DNA of 64,000 nucleotides from Marinomonas sp. TW1 (GTDB lineage Bacteria; Pseudomonadota; Gammaproteobacteria; Pseudomonadales; Marinomonadaceae): contig NZ_JSEE01000006.1 in the NCBI RefSeq assembly GCF_001625355.1, forward strand, positions 62,001-126,000, read 5' to 3'. Made by a program: the position numbers and the translations under genes. Of the stretch, positions 45,790-54,786 are shown piece by piece (positions within the stretch are counted from its first letter, which is position 1; every line of letters starts with the position of its first letter). Under the pieces are notes generated by a model. That model did not search any database, had not been told where the DNA came from, and saw only the letters and a list, made by a program, of their open reading frames with translations.

Positions 45790-45871
45790 AGTTATTCTCC
45801 AGTCGTTGTTAAAGCAAAATAGCTTTTCGTTTGATAGTGCTTCAATGCAAAGCACGATTTCCCCAATATAA

Positions 45872-45887
45872 AGCACAAGCTGTGCCA
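45872..45887 (-). promoter_or_regulatory. Sigma-54 promoter of glnA
   Basis: Minus-strand TGGCACAGCTTGTGCT has GG and GC exactly 10 bases apart and one mismatch in the -12 element. Transcription should begin near 45862, about 70 bases before the ATG. Confidence 0.78.
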
Positions 45888-45993
45888 GAAGTTTGTGCGA
45901 ATAAAAAAAACTATAAAAAACATATGGATAGAGGTGTAGTTTATTTTTTGTGCACAGAATGGTGACCCCTTAAAGGGCGCGATATGATCATAA

Positions 45994-46010
45994 TGCACCA
46001 ATATTGACCA
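45994..46010. promoter_or_regulatory. NtrC-like box 1 upstream of glnA
   Basis: TGCACCAATATTGACCA has a perfect left half-site and is 16/17 identical to the livK box. It lies about 140 bases upstream of the predicted glnA start. Confidence 0.7.
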
Positions 46011-46023
46011 TAAAAATGATCGG

Positions 46024-46040
46024 TGTTGCTTTTTGGTGCA
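46024..46040. promoter_or_regulatory. NtrC-like box 2 upstream of glnA
   Basis: This site carries a perfect right half-site TGGTGCA (46034-46040) and a poor left half. Its centre is 30 bp from box 1, about three helical turns, like the paired enhancer sites of E. coli glnA. Confidence 0.55.
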
Positions 46041-46073
46041 AATATAAAGTTTTCGTATCCCTGTCCTTTTCTT

Positions 46074-46079
46074 TATAAT
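46074..46079 (+). promoter_or_regulatory. Probable -10 element of thiI
   Basis: A perfect TATAAT lies 42 bases before the thiI ATG. The matching -35 region is weak, so this call rests on the -10 alone. Confidence 0.4.
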
Positions 46080-46121
46080 GCGCTCTCTTTTTAACCACTT
46101 GGTATTTTACCCGCAAGCTCT

Positions 46122-47573
46122 ATGAAATTTATCGTTAAGTTCTTCCCTGAAATTACCATCAAAAGTCGTCCTGTCAGAAAAGCATTCATCAAACAGTTGA
46201 GACATAATCTCAAGTTGGTGTTAAAGAAATATGACTCGGAGGTGGTGGTCGCAGGAAACTGGGACTTCATCGAAGTATTGTCTACTCGTGATGAGTTGCG
46301 TGAGGATTTTACGGATGCGCTTTCTCGTGTCGCTGGTATTGCTCATTTTCAGTTTGTCAGAGAGTTTCCTCTAACGACTTTAGATAACATTGTCGATGAG
46401 GCGTTATCTTCTTATGCGGCAGATCTAAAAGACGCCGTGTTTGCCGTGAGAGTAAAACGTGTTGGTAAGCATGATTTTTCTTCTGTTGAAGCTGAGCGTT
46501 ATATTGGTGGGTGTCTAAAAGCCAAAAGTGGTGCCTTGGGTGTGCGCTTAAAAGATCCAGATGTGTTAGTGCCAATTGATATTCGTGATAATCGAGTCTG
46601 GATGATTGAGCAACGCGTTGAAGGCCTAGGCGGTTACCCATTAGGGTCGCAGGATTCTGTTTTATCGTTAATTTCTGGCGGTTTTGATTCAACCGTGAGT
46701 TCTTATCTGACAATGAGTCGCGGGCTTAAAACGCATTTTTGCTTTTTCAACCTTGGCGGTGATGCCCATGAAATTGGTGTAAAACAAGTCTCGAATTACA
46801 TTTGGGAAAAATACGGATCCTCGTTAAATGTTAAGTTCATTACCATTCCATTTGAAGCCGTTGTTGGTGAGATTCTGACCAAGGTTGATAACTCTGAAAT
46901 GGGTGTGGTGTTGAAACGTATGATGCTACGAGCGGCGTCAGAAGTCATGGCGGGGGTTGGTGCTAAAGCTTTGGTAACCGGTGAAAGTGTTGCGCAGGTT
47001 TCCAGTCAAACGCTCATTAATTTAAAAGTCATCGATCAAGTGACAGATGAGTTAGTGATTCGTCCTCTTATCACGTCTAACAAGCAAGAAATCATAAATA
47101 AAGCAATCGAGATTGGTACTGCGCCGTTTGCCGCTAGCATGCCAGAGTTTTGCGGTGTGATTTCAGTTAAGCCGACCACGCGAGCCAAAATGCATCGTAT
47201 TGAGCGTGAAGAAGGCAAGTTTGATTTTGCTGTACTAGAAAAGGCGGTGGAAGATGCGAGAGTGATGTCGATTCAAAATGTGATGGACGATGTGGAGAAA
47301 CAGTACCAAGGTGAAGTGCCTGTGGTACGCATGCCAGTTGGTGATGAAGTCATCATAGACATTCGTCATCCTGATGAGGCAGAAAGAAGGCCATTAAAAG
47401 TCAGTGGACGTCCTGTTAAAGCCATTCCTTTCTTTGCATTAGAGTCAGGATGGGCTGACATGCCAGCGGATACGACTCACTTATTCTACTGTGGTAAAGG
47501 CGTAATGAGCCGAATCCATGCCTCTTATCTGCTTGGTAAAGGCTACAGCAATGTGGGCATTTATCTTCCTTAA
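46122..47573 (+). CDS. thiI: tRNA 4-thiouridine synthetase ThiI with rhodanese domain
   Basis: This 483-residue enzyme (E. coli 482) makes 4-thiouridine at tRNA position 8 and takes part in thiamine thiazole synthesis. It has a THUMP domain (about 60-165), the PP-loop S-G-G-F-D-S-T-V (about 185-192), the conserved Cys in E-F-C-G-V-I-S, and a C-terminal rhodanese domain with the persulfide Cys in Y-C-G-K-G. It diverges from glnA, and the terminator after it is shared with modF. Confidence 0.96.
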   Translation: MKFIVKFFPEITIKSRPVRKAFIKQLRHNLKLVLKKYDSEVVVAGNWDFIEVLSTRDELREDFTDALSRVAGIAHFQFVREFPLTTLDNIVDEALSSYAADLKDAVFAVRVKRVGKHDFSSVEAERYIGGCLKAKSGALGVRLKDPDVLVPIDIRDNRVWMIEQRVEGLGGYPLGSQDSVLSLISGGFDSTVSSYLTMSRGLKTHFCFFNLGGDAHEIGVKQVSNYIWEKYGSSLNVKFITIPFEAVVGEILTKVDNSEMGVVLKRMMLRAASEVMAGVGAKALVTGESVAQVSSQTLINLKVIDQVTDELVIRPLITSNKQEIINKAIEIGTAPFAASMPEFCGVISVKPTTRAKMHRIEREEGKFDFAVLEKAVEDARVMSIQNVMDDVEKQYQGEVPVVRMPVGDEVIIDIRHPDEAERRPLKVSGRPVKAIPFFALESGWADMPADTTHLFYCGKGVMSRIHASYLLGKGYSNVGIYLP

Positions 47574-47589
47574 ATCGCTTCCATTATTG

Positions 47590-47618
47590 AAAAAGCCAAC
47601 TCCTTGAGTTGGCTTTTT
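47590..47618. terminator. Bidirectional terminator between thiI and modF
   Basis: AAAAAGCCAACTC and GAGTTGGCTTTTT form a 13-bp stem with a 3-base loop, carrying A- and T-tracts on both sides of the convergent genes. Confidence 0.88.
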
Positions 47619-47638
47619 CGTTTTTGGAAGCTGTGAAC

Positions 47639-49078
47639 CTAGTTCTTCTTCAACCCCAAGTAGTTCTCTATGCCGTTAATTCGGTCTTCCGTATGATGGT
47701 TGACGTACAGTACGGTGGTTTCTGAGCCTTGGCAGATTTTTTCAATTAACGCCAGGACCAGTTGACGGTTCATGTCGTCCAAACCCAGGCAGGGTTCGTC
47801 TAATATCAATAATGGCGGGTGTTTGACCATGGCGCGAGCGATGAGTAGCAAACGTTGGTCGCCGTAGGACAGCTTGTTAAACGGTTGATCTGCTCGATCA
47901 TTCATGCCTAATAAAGTAAGCCATTGGTCGGCGATTTTCTTTTGCTTGTCGGACGACTTGGTGTACATGCCGATGCTGTCGTAAAAGCCAGAAATAATGA
48001 CGTTACGGCAACTGGTGCTGACGCGGTATTCCCATTGCAAAGCGGTAGAAACATAGCCGATAAACTGCTTGATCTGCCAGATGCTTTCACCGTTACCTCG
48101 TTGAAAACCGAAGACGAAAATATCATTTACATAACACTGTGGATGATCACCGGTAATAAGAGACAGCACACCCGTTTTGCCGCTGCCGTTCGGGCCACTA
48201 AGTTGCCAATGTTGTCCTTTTTCAATGGTCCAATCCAGTTTATCAACAATCACAGTCTCGCCGTATTTGATGGTCGCTTGGTTGAGTTTGACCAACGGCT
48301 GGCTTGGGTCGAGCGCTGGCAGTGTGTTGGCGGGATCGGCCTCTGGCACACTTAGGTCAGTCGTTTTCAAATGCAATAGTTGGTAAAGCTCGTTGAAGGC
48401 ATTTTCGTCGTTTTTGTCTACTGTCAGTGCCAAACGTCCATGATCAACATAGGCAATATGAGTAATGAAGTCAGGCATTTCATCAAAGCGGTTTAATACC
48501 AACACCATGGGGGTGGTGTCTATGATGGATGCTAAATGTGCTTGCAACATGGCAAGGGTGTCCACGTCTAAACCGTCGAATGGCTCGTCTAAAATCAATA
48601 AATCGGGCTTGCTAGACAAAGCGCGAATCAGCATAACTTTGCGGGTTTCGCCCGTAGACAGTTTACGGAATGCACGGTCGAGCAGGGGCGTTAGACCAAA
48701 TTTATCCACTAAGGTTTTAGCCAGTTCTGGGTCTTGGCAATGGTCGAAGATCATTTCTTCAACCGGTGTGCCGATGGCGATGACATCCATTATGTCGGCA
48801 TCGTCTTTTTTCAATTCTTTGGCAATCAGTTCCGCTTGGGCTTCAAACGATACCAAGCCAACCTTGGTTGGTAGATTCGAGATCGTGCCGTTTTCAATGT
48901 CACCCACACCAGCAAGCACAGCCGCAAGGGCAGACTTACCTGAGCCATTGGTGCCAGTAATCACCCAATGTTGATTTTGCTCAATGGTCCAATCAATCTC
49001 GCTTAGCGTGAAGCGATCATCAAAGTTCACGGTTGCCTTTTCTAATTGAATAGAGCCTAAGCGAGTTGTCTTATCCAT
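47639..49078 (-). CDS. modF: Double-ATPase protein ModF (molybdate-associated ABC ATPase)
   Basis: This 479-residue cytoplasmic protein has two fused ABC ATPase domains. The first has Walker A G-T-N-G-S-G-K-S and the linker L-S-T-G-E-T-R-K with D-E-P-F-D-G-L-D. The second has G-P-N-G-S-G-K-T and D-E-P-C-L-G-L-D. The segments L-V-L-N-R-F-D-E and Y-R-V-S-T-S-C-R-N-V-I-I-S-G match E. coli ModF (490). There are no membrane spans and no transporter genes nearby, so it may not be a transport ATPase here. Precise role in the family unsettled. Follows the ilvC terminator. Confidence 0.88.
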   Translation of the reverse strand: MDKTTRLGSIQLEKATVNFDDRFTLSEIDWTIEQNQHWVITGTNGSGKSALAAVLAGVGDIENGTISNLPTKVGLVSFEAQAELIAKELKKDDADIMDVIAIGTPVEEMIFDHCQDPELAKTLVDKFGLTPLLDRAFRKLSTGETRKVMLIRALSSKPDLLILDEPFDGLDVDTLAMLQAHLASIIDTTPMVLVLNRFDEMPDFITHIAYVDHGRLALTVDKNDENAFNELYQLLHLKTTDLSVPEADPANTLPALDPSQPLVKLNQATIKYGETVIVDKLDWTIEKGQHWQLSGPNGSGKTGVLSLITGDHPQCYVNDIFVFGFQRGNGESIWQIKQFIGYVSTALQWEYRVSTSCRNVIISGFYDSIGMYTKSSDKQKKIADQWLTLLGMNDRADQPFNKLSYGDQRLLLIARAMVKHPPLLILDEPCLGLDDMNRQLVLALIEKICQGSETTVLYVNHHTEDRINGIENYLGLKKN

Positions 49079-49114
49079 GGGATTTTACCTATACAAAGAA
49101 AGCGAAAAATAAAA

Positions 49115-49149
49115 AAGCCGAGATTATTTTATACAAACAATCTCGGCTT
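49115..49149 (-). terminator. ilvC terminator
   Basis: AAGCCGAGATT and AATCTCGGCTT pair over 11 bp with a 13-base loop, and a T-run follows on the minus strand. It lies 51 bases past the ilvC stop and 37 bases before modF. Confidence 0.88.
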
Positions 49150-49199
49150 CTTGAGGTTAAAGCACGAAGTTACGAGCTATTAACGCAATAATCGTGGTA

Positions 49200-50672
49200 T
49201 TAAACGATTTTCTTCATATCCGCCATATGGCCGCGAAGAACAGAACCAATTGCTTCCACTGGGTGGCTGCGAAGCGCTTCGTTTACTTCGATCAAGCGTG
49301 CGTTGTCAACGCCGTTGTCTTCTACAGAAAGACCTTTACCGATAACGTCGGTTTTGATGTCTTTCATGAAGTCGCCTAGTAGCGGTAGGCAAGCGTGGTT
49401 GTATAGGTAACAACCGTATTCAGCCGTATCAGAGATTGTCGCGTTCATTTCGTAAAGTTTCTTACGAGCAATGGTGTTCGCGATAAGTGGTGTTTCATGT
49501 AGAGATTCGTAGTAAGCAGACTCTGCAATGATGCCAGCAGCCGTCATGGTTTCAAACGCAAGCTCAACACCCGCTTTCACCATAGCCACCATCAAGATGC
49601 CATTGTCGAAGAACTCTTGCTCAGAGATTTCAACATCGCCAGCAGGTGTTTTTTCGAAGTTGGTTTCAGCCGTTTCTGCACGCCACCCTAGAAGGTTTTT
49701 GTCATCGTTCGCCCAGTCTTCCATCATCACGCGAGAGAAAGTACCGTCGATGATGTCGTCTTGGTGCTTGTTGTATAGAGGACGCATGATCACTTTAAGC
49801 TCTTCAGAAAGATCGAATGCTTTGATCTTAGCTGGGTTAGAAAGACGATCTAGCATGTTGGTCACGCCGCCGTATTTCAAGGCTTCTGTAATCGTTTCCC
49901 AACCAAATTGGATCAATTTAGAGGCGTAACCTGCGTCGATGCCTTCTTCAACCATTTTGTCGAAGCAAAGGATAGAACCTGTTTGTAACATACCACAAAG
50001 GATAGTTTGCTCACCCATAAGGTCAGATTTTACTTCCGCGATGAAAGAAGACATAAGAACGCCTGCTTTATGACCGCCAGTACCAACCGCGTAAGCTTTT
50101 GCTAGGGCAAGACCTTCACCTTTAGGGTCGTTGTCTTCGTGAACAGCGATCAGTGTTGGAACACCAAAACCACGAACGTATTCAGCGCGAACTTCAGAAC
50201 CTGGGCACTTAGGGGCAACCATGATGACCGTTAGATCTTCACGGATTTGCATGCCTTCTTCTACGATGTTGAAACCGTGAGAGTAAGATAGGCAAGCGCC
50301 TTGCTTCATAAGAGGCATAACCGCTTTCACAACAGGCGTGTGTTGTTTATCAGGAGTAAGGTTCAAAACCACATCTGCTGTTGGGATCAAATCTTCGTAA
50401 GTGCCCACAACGAAACCGTTTTCAGTGGCATTTTTCCAAGACTGACGTTTTTGAGCAATCGCTTCTGGACGCAAAGCGTAAGACACGTCTAAACCTGAAT
50501 CACGTAGGTTCAAGCCTTGGTTTAGACCTTGAGCACCACAACCAATAACAACCATTTTTTTGCCTTTAAGCGCATCGACGCCGTCAGCAAACTCAGAGCT
50601 GTCCATGAAACGACATTTGCCTAGTTGTTCTAATTGCTCGCGTAGCGGCAAGGTATTGAAATAGTTAGCCAT
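49200..50672 (-). CDS. ilvC: Ketol-acid reductoisomerase, class II
   Basis: This 490-residue NADPH enzyme of isoleucine/valine synthesis converts acetolactate to dihydroxyisovalerate. It is the long class II form, closely like E. coli IlvC (491): [21 protein letters not shown], and the [10 protein letters not shown] repeat region. The short class I form with ilvBN neighbours is common in other marine gammaproteobacteria. It is divergent from the IlvY-like regulator, as in enterics. Confidence 0.97.
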   Translation of the reverse strand: MANYFNTLPLREQLEQLGKCRFMDSSEFADGVDALKGKKMVVIGCGAQGLNQGLNLRDSGLDVSYALRPEAIAQKRQSWKNATENGFVVGTYEDLIPTADVVLNLTPDKQHTPVVKAVMPLMKQGACLSYSHGFNIVEEGMQIREDLTVIMVAPKCPGSEVRAEYVRGFGVPTLIAVHEDNDPKGEGLALAKAYAVGTGGHKAGVLMSSFIAEVKSDLMGEQTILCGMLQTGSILCFDKMVEEGIDAGYASKLIQFGWETITEALKYGGVTNMLDRLSNPAKIKAFDLSEELKVIMRPLYNKHQDDIIDGTFSRVMMEDWANDDKNLLGWRAETAETNFEKTPAGDVEISEQEFFDNGILMVAMVKAGVELAFETMTAAGIIAESAYYESLHETPLIANTIARKKLYEMNATISDTAEYGCYLYNHACLPLLGDFMKDIKTDVIGKGLSVEDNGVDNARLIEVNEALRSHPVEAIGSVLRGHMADMKKIV

Positions 50673-50801
50673 GATAAGCCTTTCCTAAATTGTTGTGTTG
50701 GTATCCGTGATGAAGACACACAGATATGAAATGTTTGTTACCAAGCTGAAAAAATTAGTAACCGATGGCAGTGACTTTAATGGATCGATATCTTTTCGTA
50801 A

Positions 50802-50839
50802 ATTGATATATTTGCAATACAGTATCCCATTTTTTGCAA
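50802..50839. promoter_or_regulatory. Candidate IlvY operator region
   Basis: Two TTGCAA motifs (50812-50817 and 50834-50839, 22 bp apart) lie in the ilvC-ilvY divergent gap. The first is part of an ATTG-N9-CAAT inverted repeat (50802-50818), a LysR-type shape. This is a suggestion from position and symmetry only. Confidence 0.4.
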
Positions 50840-50887
50840 CGTGACGGTATGATGGTGGTTTAATCATCTATGAATGTGTGAGTTAGA

Positions 50888-51784
50888 TTGAATATTAAAG
50901 CCATTAAACACTTTTTAGCGTTGGCTGAAAGCCTGCATTTTGGACGAGCCAGCGAAGAGTGTCATATCAGTATATCTGCTTTATCTCGAAATATTCGTCA
51001 GCTTGAGGACGAGGTGGGCGTTGCTTTATTTGCGCGAGATAATCGCACTGTGACGCTCACGCAAGAAGGGAAAAAGTTTTTGATGTATGCCCGAGAGGCG
51101 AGCAGTCAGTGGCGCTTGATTCGCCATGAACTATTAGACAATTCCGATCAATTGCATGGAGAGATCAGTATTTATTGTTCGGTAACGGCCAGTTACAGCT
51201 TTTTGTTTGAATTGCTGAATCGCTTTCGTCAAGTGCATCCAGGCATCGAGATTAAACTTCATACTGGCGATCCGGATGAGGCCATTGCTCGTATTCTGGA
51301 TGGCAAAGAAGATTTAACCATCGCTGCTCGACCTAACAATATGCCTCGTAGTTTAGCCTTTAAAGGCATTAGCTTTTCTCCTTTGGTGTTTATTGCACCA
51401 AATGAGCAGCATTTGCCAAGTGTCCCTATGACCCCACCAGATTCTGCAGAAGCATGGGCAAACGTGCCGATGATTTTGTCCGAAGCGGGCGTATCTCGTA
51501 ATCGCATTGATGATTGGTTTTATCTGCAAAATATTAGCCCTAAAATTTATGCTCAAGTCGCAGGGAACGAGGCCATTGTGAGCATGGTCAGTTTGGGGTT
51601 CGGCATTGGTGTGGTGCCGAAAATTGTGTTGGACAACAGTCCTCTGCAAGATAGGGTGAAAATCTGGCCAGTTCAGCCAGAATTAGAGCCTTATGATATT
51701 GGTTTGTTTACGCTACAAAAAAATCTTAAAAACCCGATGGTGGAAGCTTTCTGGTCATTAATGGCAGATCGAAAGTCCTCTTAA
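50888..51784 (+). CDS. ilvY: LysR-family activator of ilvC (IlvY)
   Basis: This 298-residue LysR regulator matches E. coli IlvY along its length: H-F-G-R-A-S-E-E-C-H-I-S in the helix-turn-helix, L-F-A-R-D-N-R-T-V-T-L-T, and E-I-K-L-H-T-G-D in the effector domain. IlvY binds acetolactate and activates ilvC, which is divergent across 215 bases. The only possible start is TTG at 50888; an ATG upstream reads into a stop after three codons. A rare start codon may keep its level low. Confidence 0.92.
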   Translation: MNIKAIKHFLALAESLHFGRASEECHISISALSRNIRQLEDEVGVALFARDNRTVTLTQEGKKFLMYAREASSQWRLIRHELLDNSDQLHGEISIYCSVTASYSFLFELLNRFRQVHPGIEIKLHTGDPDEAIARILDGKEDLTIAARPNNMPRSLAFKGISFSPLVFIAPNEQHLPSVPMTPPDSAEAWANVPMILSEAGVSRNRIDDWFYLQNISPKIYAQVAGNEAIVSMVSLGFGIGVVPKIVLDNSPLQDRVKIWPVQPELEPYDIGLFTLQKNLKNPMVEAFWSLMADRKSS

Positions 51785-51949
51785 ATAGCGCTTAAAAAAC
51801 GACTTATTAAGAAGGGCTTGATGGTGGGCTGGATTGAATTAAAAAATGCCATAAAAATTCATATTTTATCGGTTTCATTGTTGCTGAAAAAATGGACAAT
51901 GAGCGCCTCATTTGCACTTACGTCTCGATAGGTTTTTTCATACATTAAT

Positions 51950-53149
51950 ATGACTACGATTCCCCCTCTAGAGGAAACGGTTTCCCGCCGTGTCCAATAT
52001 GTACGTGTCTTTATTCTGGGCTTCAGTGCGTTTATCTTTAATACCACGGAATTTGTGCCCGTGGGCCTATTGTCAGACATTGCCGATAGTTTCGCCATCG
52101 CACCTGCTCAAGTGGGTTGGATGCTGACGATTTACGCTTGGATCGTTGCGGTCATGTCTTTGCCCATGATGCTGCTCACACGCAACTTTGAGCGTAAAAC
52201 CTTATTGTTAAGTCTCTTTGTGCTCTTTATTGTCAGTCATTTGCTAACCGTATTTGCATGGAACTACAGTGCTTTGCTGGTCAGTCGGATTGGTATTGCT
52301 TTTGCGCATGCGATCTTTTGGTCCATCACCGCATCGATTGCGATTCGTGTTGCGCCACCAGGGAAGGAAACCTTTGCGCTCAGTGTGTTAGCCACCGGAA
52401 CCGGCTTGGCCATGGTACTAGGTGTGCCTGTGGGACGCATCATCGGGCAATTGTTGGGATGGCGGATGACCTTTGCCGTGATTACTGCGATTGCGATCGT
52501 GGTGGCTGTGGTTTTGTTTAGTATGCTGCCAAAGTTGCCAAGTTTGTTTTCCGGTTCTTTGAGCAAAGTCCCTGAAATTTTAAAGAATCGCATTCTGTTA
52601 GGAATGTATGCATTTATCTTTGTGATTTTTTCAGCACACTACACAGCATATAGTTACATTGAGCCTTTTCTTCAGCAGATAGGTTTGGTGAGTGAGCATT
52701 TTACGACGCTGATTCTTTTACTTTTTGGTGTTTCAGGTATTTTTGGCAGTATTCTATTTAGTCAATTAGGTGATCGAGCGAACACTCTCATGCTGGTGAT
52801 CAGCAGTATTGTCGTTGCCTTTTGTATGTTGAGTTTGTTTTTTACGGTACAGCATTCTACTTGGTTAATATTAGCTATTTTATGCTGGGGGGCAGCGATG
52901 ATGATCATCGGACTAAGCATGCAAATCAGGGTGCTTAGAATTGATAGCAGTGCGGCGGACATCATTATGTCACTGTATTCGGGCATCATAAATTTGGGTA
53001 TTGGCGCGGGTGCTTTAATTGGTGGTCAGGCTATCTTTTTGATGGGGTTACCAAGTGTTGGTTTCACCGGGGCGGTGTTAGGCGCTTTGTCTTTGCTGAT
53101 TTTAGTCTTATTACTGAAAGCGATTCGTCGTCAAACCGCAGCGCATTAG
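51950..53149 (+). CDS. sotB: Sugar efflux transporter SotB-like (MFS)
   Basis: This 399-residue, 12-span major-facilitator exporter closely follows E. coli SotB/YdeA: A-F-I-F-N-T-T-E-F-V-P-V-G-L-L-S-D-I-A, I-G-x-A-F-A-H-A-I-F-W-S-I-T-A-S and T-A-H/S-A-H-Y-T-A-Y-S-Y-I-E-P-F. Enteric SotB exports arabinose and other sugars. Its stop overlaps the stop of the convergent diguanylate cyclase gene by 4 bases. It is alone on its strand. Confidence 0.92.
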   Translation: MTTIPPLEETVSRRVQYVRVFILGFSAFIFNTTEFVPVGLLSDIADSFAIAPAQVGWMLTIYAWIVAVMSLPMMLLTRNFERKTLLLSLFVLFIVSHLLTVFAWNYSALLVSRIGIAFAHAIFWSITASIAIRVAPPGKETFALSVLATGTGLAMVLGVPVGRIIGQLLGWRMTFAVITAIAIVVAVVLFSMLPKLPSLFSGSLSKVPEILKNRILLGMYAFIFVIFSAHYTAYSYIEPFLQQIGLVSEHFTTLILLLFGVSGIFGSILFSQLGDRANTLMLVISSIVVAFCMLSLFFTVQHSTWLILAILCWGAAMMIIGLSMQIRVLRIDSSAADIIMSLYSGIINLGIGAGALIGGQAIFLMGLPSVGFTGAVLGALSLLILVLLLKAIRRQTAAH

Positions 53150-54768
53150 TTTAACTCATTGTAATGTGTTGCCTGATTACGTCCTTGTGCTTTGGATTGA
53201 TAAAGGGCTTGATCCGCCTGTTTCATTAGTGTGTCTGAATTGTCCGTTTGTCCTTGCGACTGGGTAACCAGACCAAGGCTAATACTCAGATGGTCAGCTA
53301 CTTGGCTTTTCTTATGTTCAATGTTGGCTGCGGCGATGGCTTGTATGGTTTGTTGTGCTCTTTCTTTAGCCGCTTCAATATCGTGGCTCGGTAAAATAGC
53401 AACGAATTCTTCGCCACCGTAGCGTGCAACCAGACCATGATTGCCTAGGGTTTCTTGTATGACGCTGGCCACTTTTTGTAACGCCACATCGCCTTTAAGG
53501 TGGCCATAGGTATCGTTATATTGTTTAAAATAATCGATATCGATGAGCAAGATGGACAGGCTATCTTGTGTTGTCTGGTTCGTAGCTAGGTCGATTTTCA
53601 GCTTTTGGTCAAAAGCGCGGCGATTGGCAATTTTCGTCAAGCTGTCGGTTAATGATAGCGTTTCTAAGCGATGAGTTTGATCTTTGATAGTGGTAGAGAA
53701 ATGCTCAAATGCTTCGAACAACTCGTCTATTTCATCAGCTTGAGCATTGTGACCAATCTTTGGTGTTGCCATGTCTTCAAGCTTGTTAGTCAATCGTTTG
53801 AGTCGAGAAATGACTCTTCGATAGTGCATTAATATCGCGCCGATCATAGTGGCAAAGATGAGTAACGCGGTAATCAGCCAGTTCTTTTGTTTTTCGATAT
53901 CTTTCGTTAAATCCAACACTTCTTGTTTTACATTAGCAGTTTCGTTAAAGGCTAATTGATCATTTACATTGGTGTAGTCCTCGACCAATTTGCGGATAAA
54001 ATGTTCTCGGCCGCGGGTACGACCTGCAATTTTCAGGTAACTTTTTTGGAGACTAATTAAGCCCTGTTCTGAGACTAGGGTAAGGCGTAATTGATCATTG
54101 TATTGCTGTAAAAATAATTGCAATTTTGGTGGCGATTGCTTGGCGTAGGTGTCCAAGGTTTCTAATAAGGTATTGGCCTTTTTCTCGAGTAAAGACAGTT
54201 CATTAAGACGTTCCAAATGGGCACTTTGATAGGCTAGACCAATGCTTTTACTAACGTTAAGTTGCCACAGAATAAGCGCCTCACTTTTGTAGTGGCTGGG
54301 CAGTAAATGTTGGTTGGCATTACTCTGAAAGTGAATTAAATGGTCTAACGTGTTCGCAATTTGTTCAGCTAAGTTGAGTTTGCGATCAATAAATTGTGTT
54401 AGTTGGCTGACTTCTTCTTGAAGACTTTTTAGCTGCAGGGCTTCTGTGGGGTTGTTTCTCGCTTTATACGCTTGATCTGCGCTTTCATTTATTTTGATCT
54501 GGACTTCTTGCTGAGCAATGCGACGAGCGGCTGGGTTATTAGCTTGGGTGAGTTGCTCAATCGCTAAAAACAGTTCCGTCGATAAAATGGCTGTTTCGCT
54601 GGCATTGGCCATAGAGGGAAGCGTGTTATTAGACAGTTCGTGCAGAATACTTTGGGTTTCTTCAAGCTTTTTTTGCAGCACATAGCCAACTGCAATAAAC
54701 AGCACAATGACCACGAGTAAAAGTAGGCTGAATTGCTTGTTTAACGTTATTTTAAATGGCCAATGCAA
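53146..54768 (-). CDS. Membrane diguanylate cyclase with periplasmic helical sensor domain
   Basis: This 540-residue inner-membrane protein has one span at residues 13-31 and another at 297-316. Between them lies a 265-residue, mostly helical periplasmic domain of a kind I do not recognise. After the second span come a short linker and a GGDEF domain with an intact G-G-E-E-F (451-455), so synthesis of c-di-GMP is expected. No RxxD inhibitory site is seen ahead of the motif. It starts 18 bases after the 5'-nucleotidase-like gene, so the exported partner and this receptor are likely cotranscribed. It converges on sotB. Confidence 0.9.
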   Translation of the reverse strand: MHWPFKITLNKQFSLLLLVVIVLFIAVGYVLQKKLEETQSILHELSNNTLPSMANASETAILSTELFLAIEQLTQANNPAARRIAQQEVQIKINESADQAYKARNNPTEALQLKSLQEEVSQLTQFIDRKLNLAEQIANTLDHLIHFQSNANQHLLPSHYKSEALILWQLNVSKSIGLAYQSAHLERLNELSLLEKKANTLLETLDTYAKQSPPKLQLFLQQYNDQLRLTLVSEQGLISLQKSYLKIAGRTRGREHFIRKLVEDYTNVNDQLAFNETANVKQEVLDLTKDIEKQKNWLITALLIFATMIGAILMHYRRVISRLKRLTNKLEDMATPKIGHNAQADEIDELFEAFEHFSTTIKDQTHRLETLSLTDSLTKIANRRAFDQKLKIDLATNQTTQDSLSILLIDIDYFKQYNDTYGHLKGDVALQKVASVIQETLGNHGLVARYGGEEFVAILPSHDIEAAKERAQQTIQAIAAANIEHKKSQVADHLSISLGLVTQSQGQTDNSDTLMKQADQALYQSKAQGRNQATHYNELN

Positions 54769-54786
54769 ATGACGCTCCTATTTCTT

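Noticed and set aside
48465..48974. 169-codon open frame on the plus strand inside modF
   Set aside because: It is fully antisense to a well-supported double-ATPase gene, with no ribosome site and no domain-like text.
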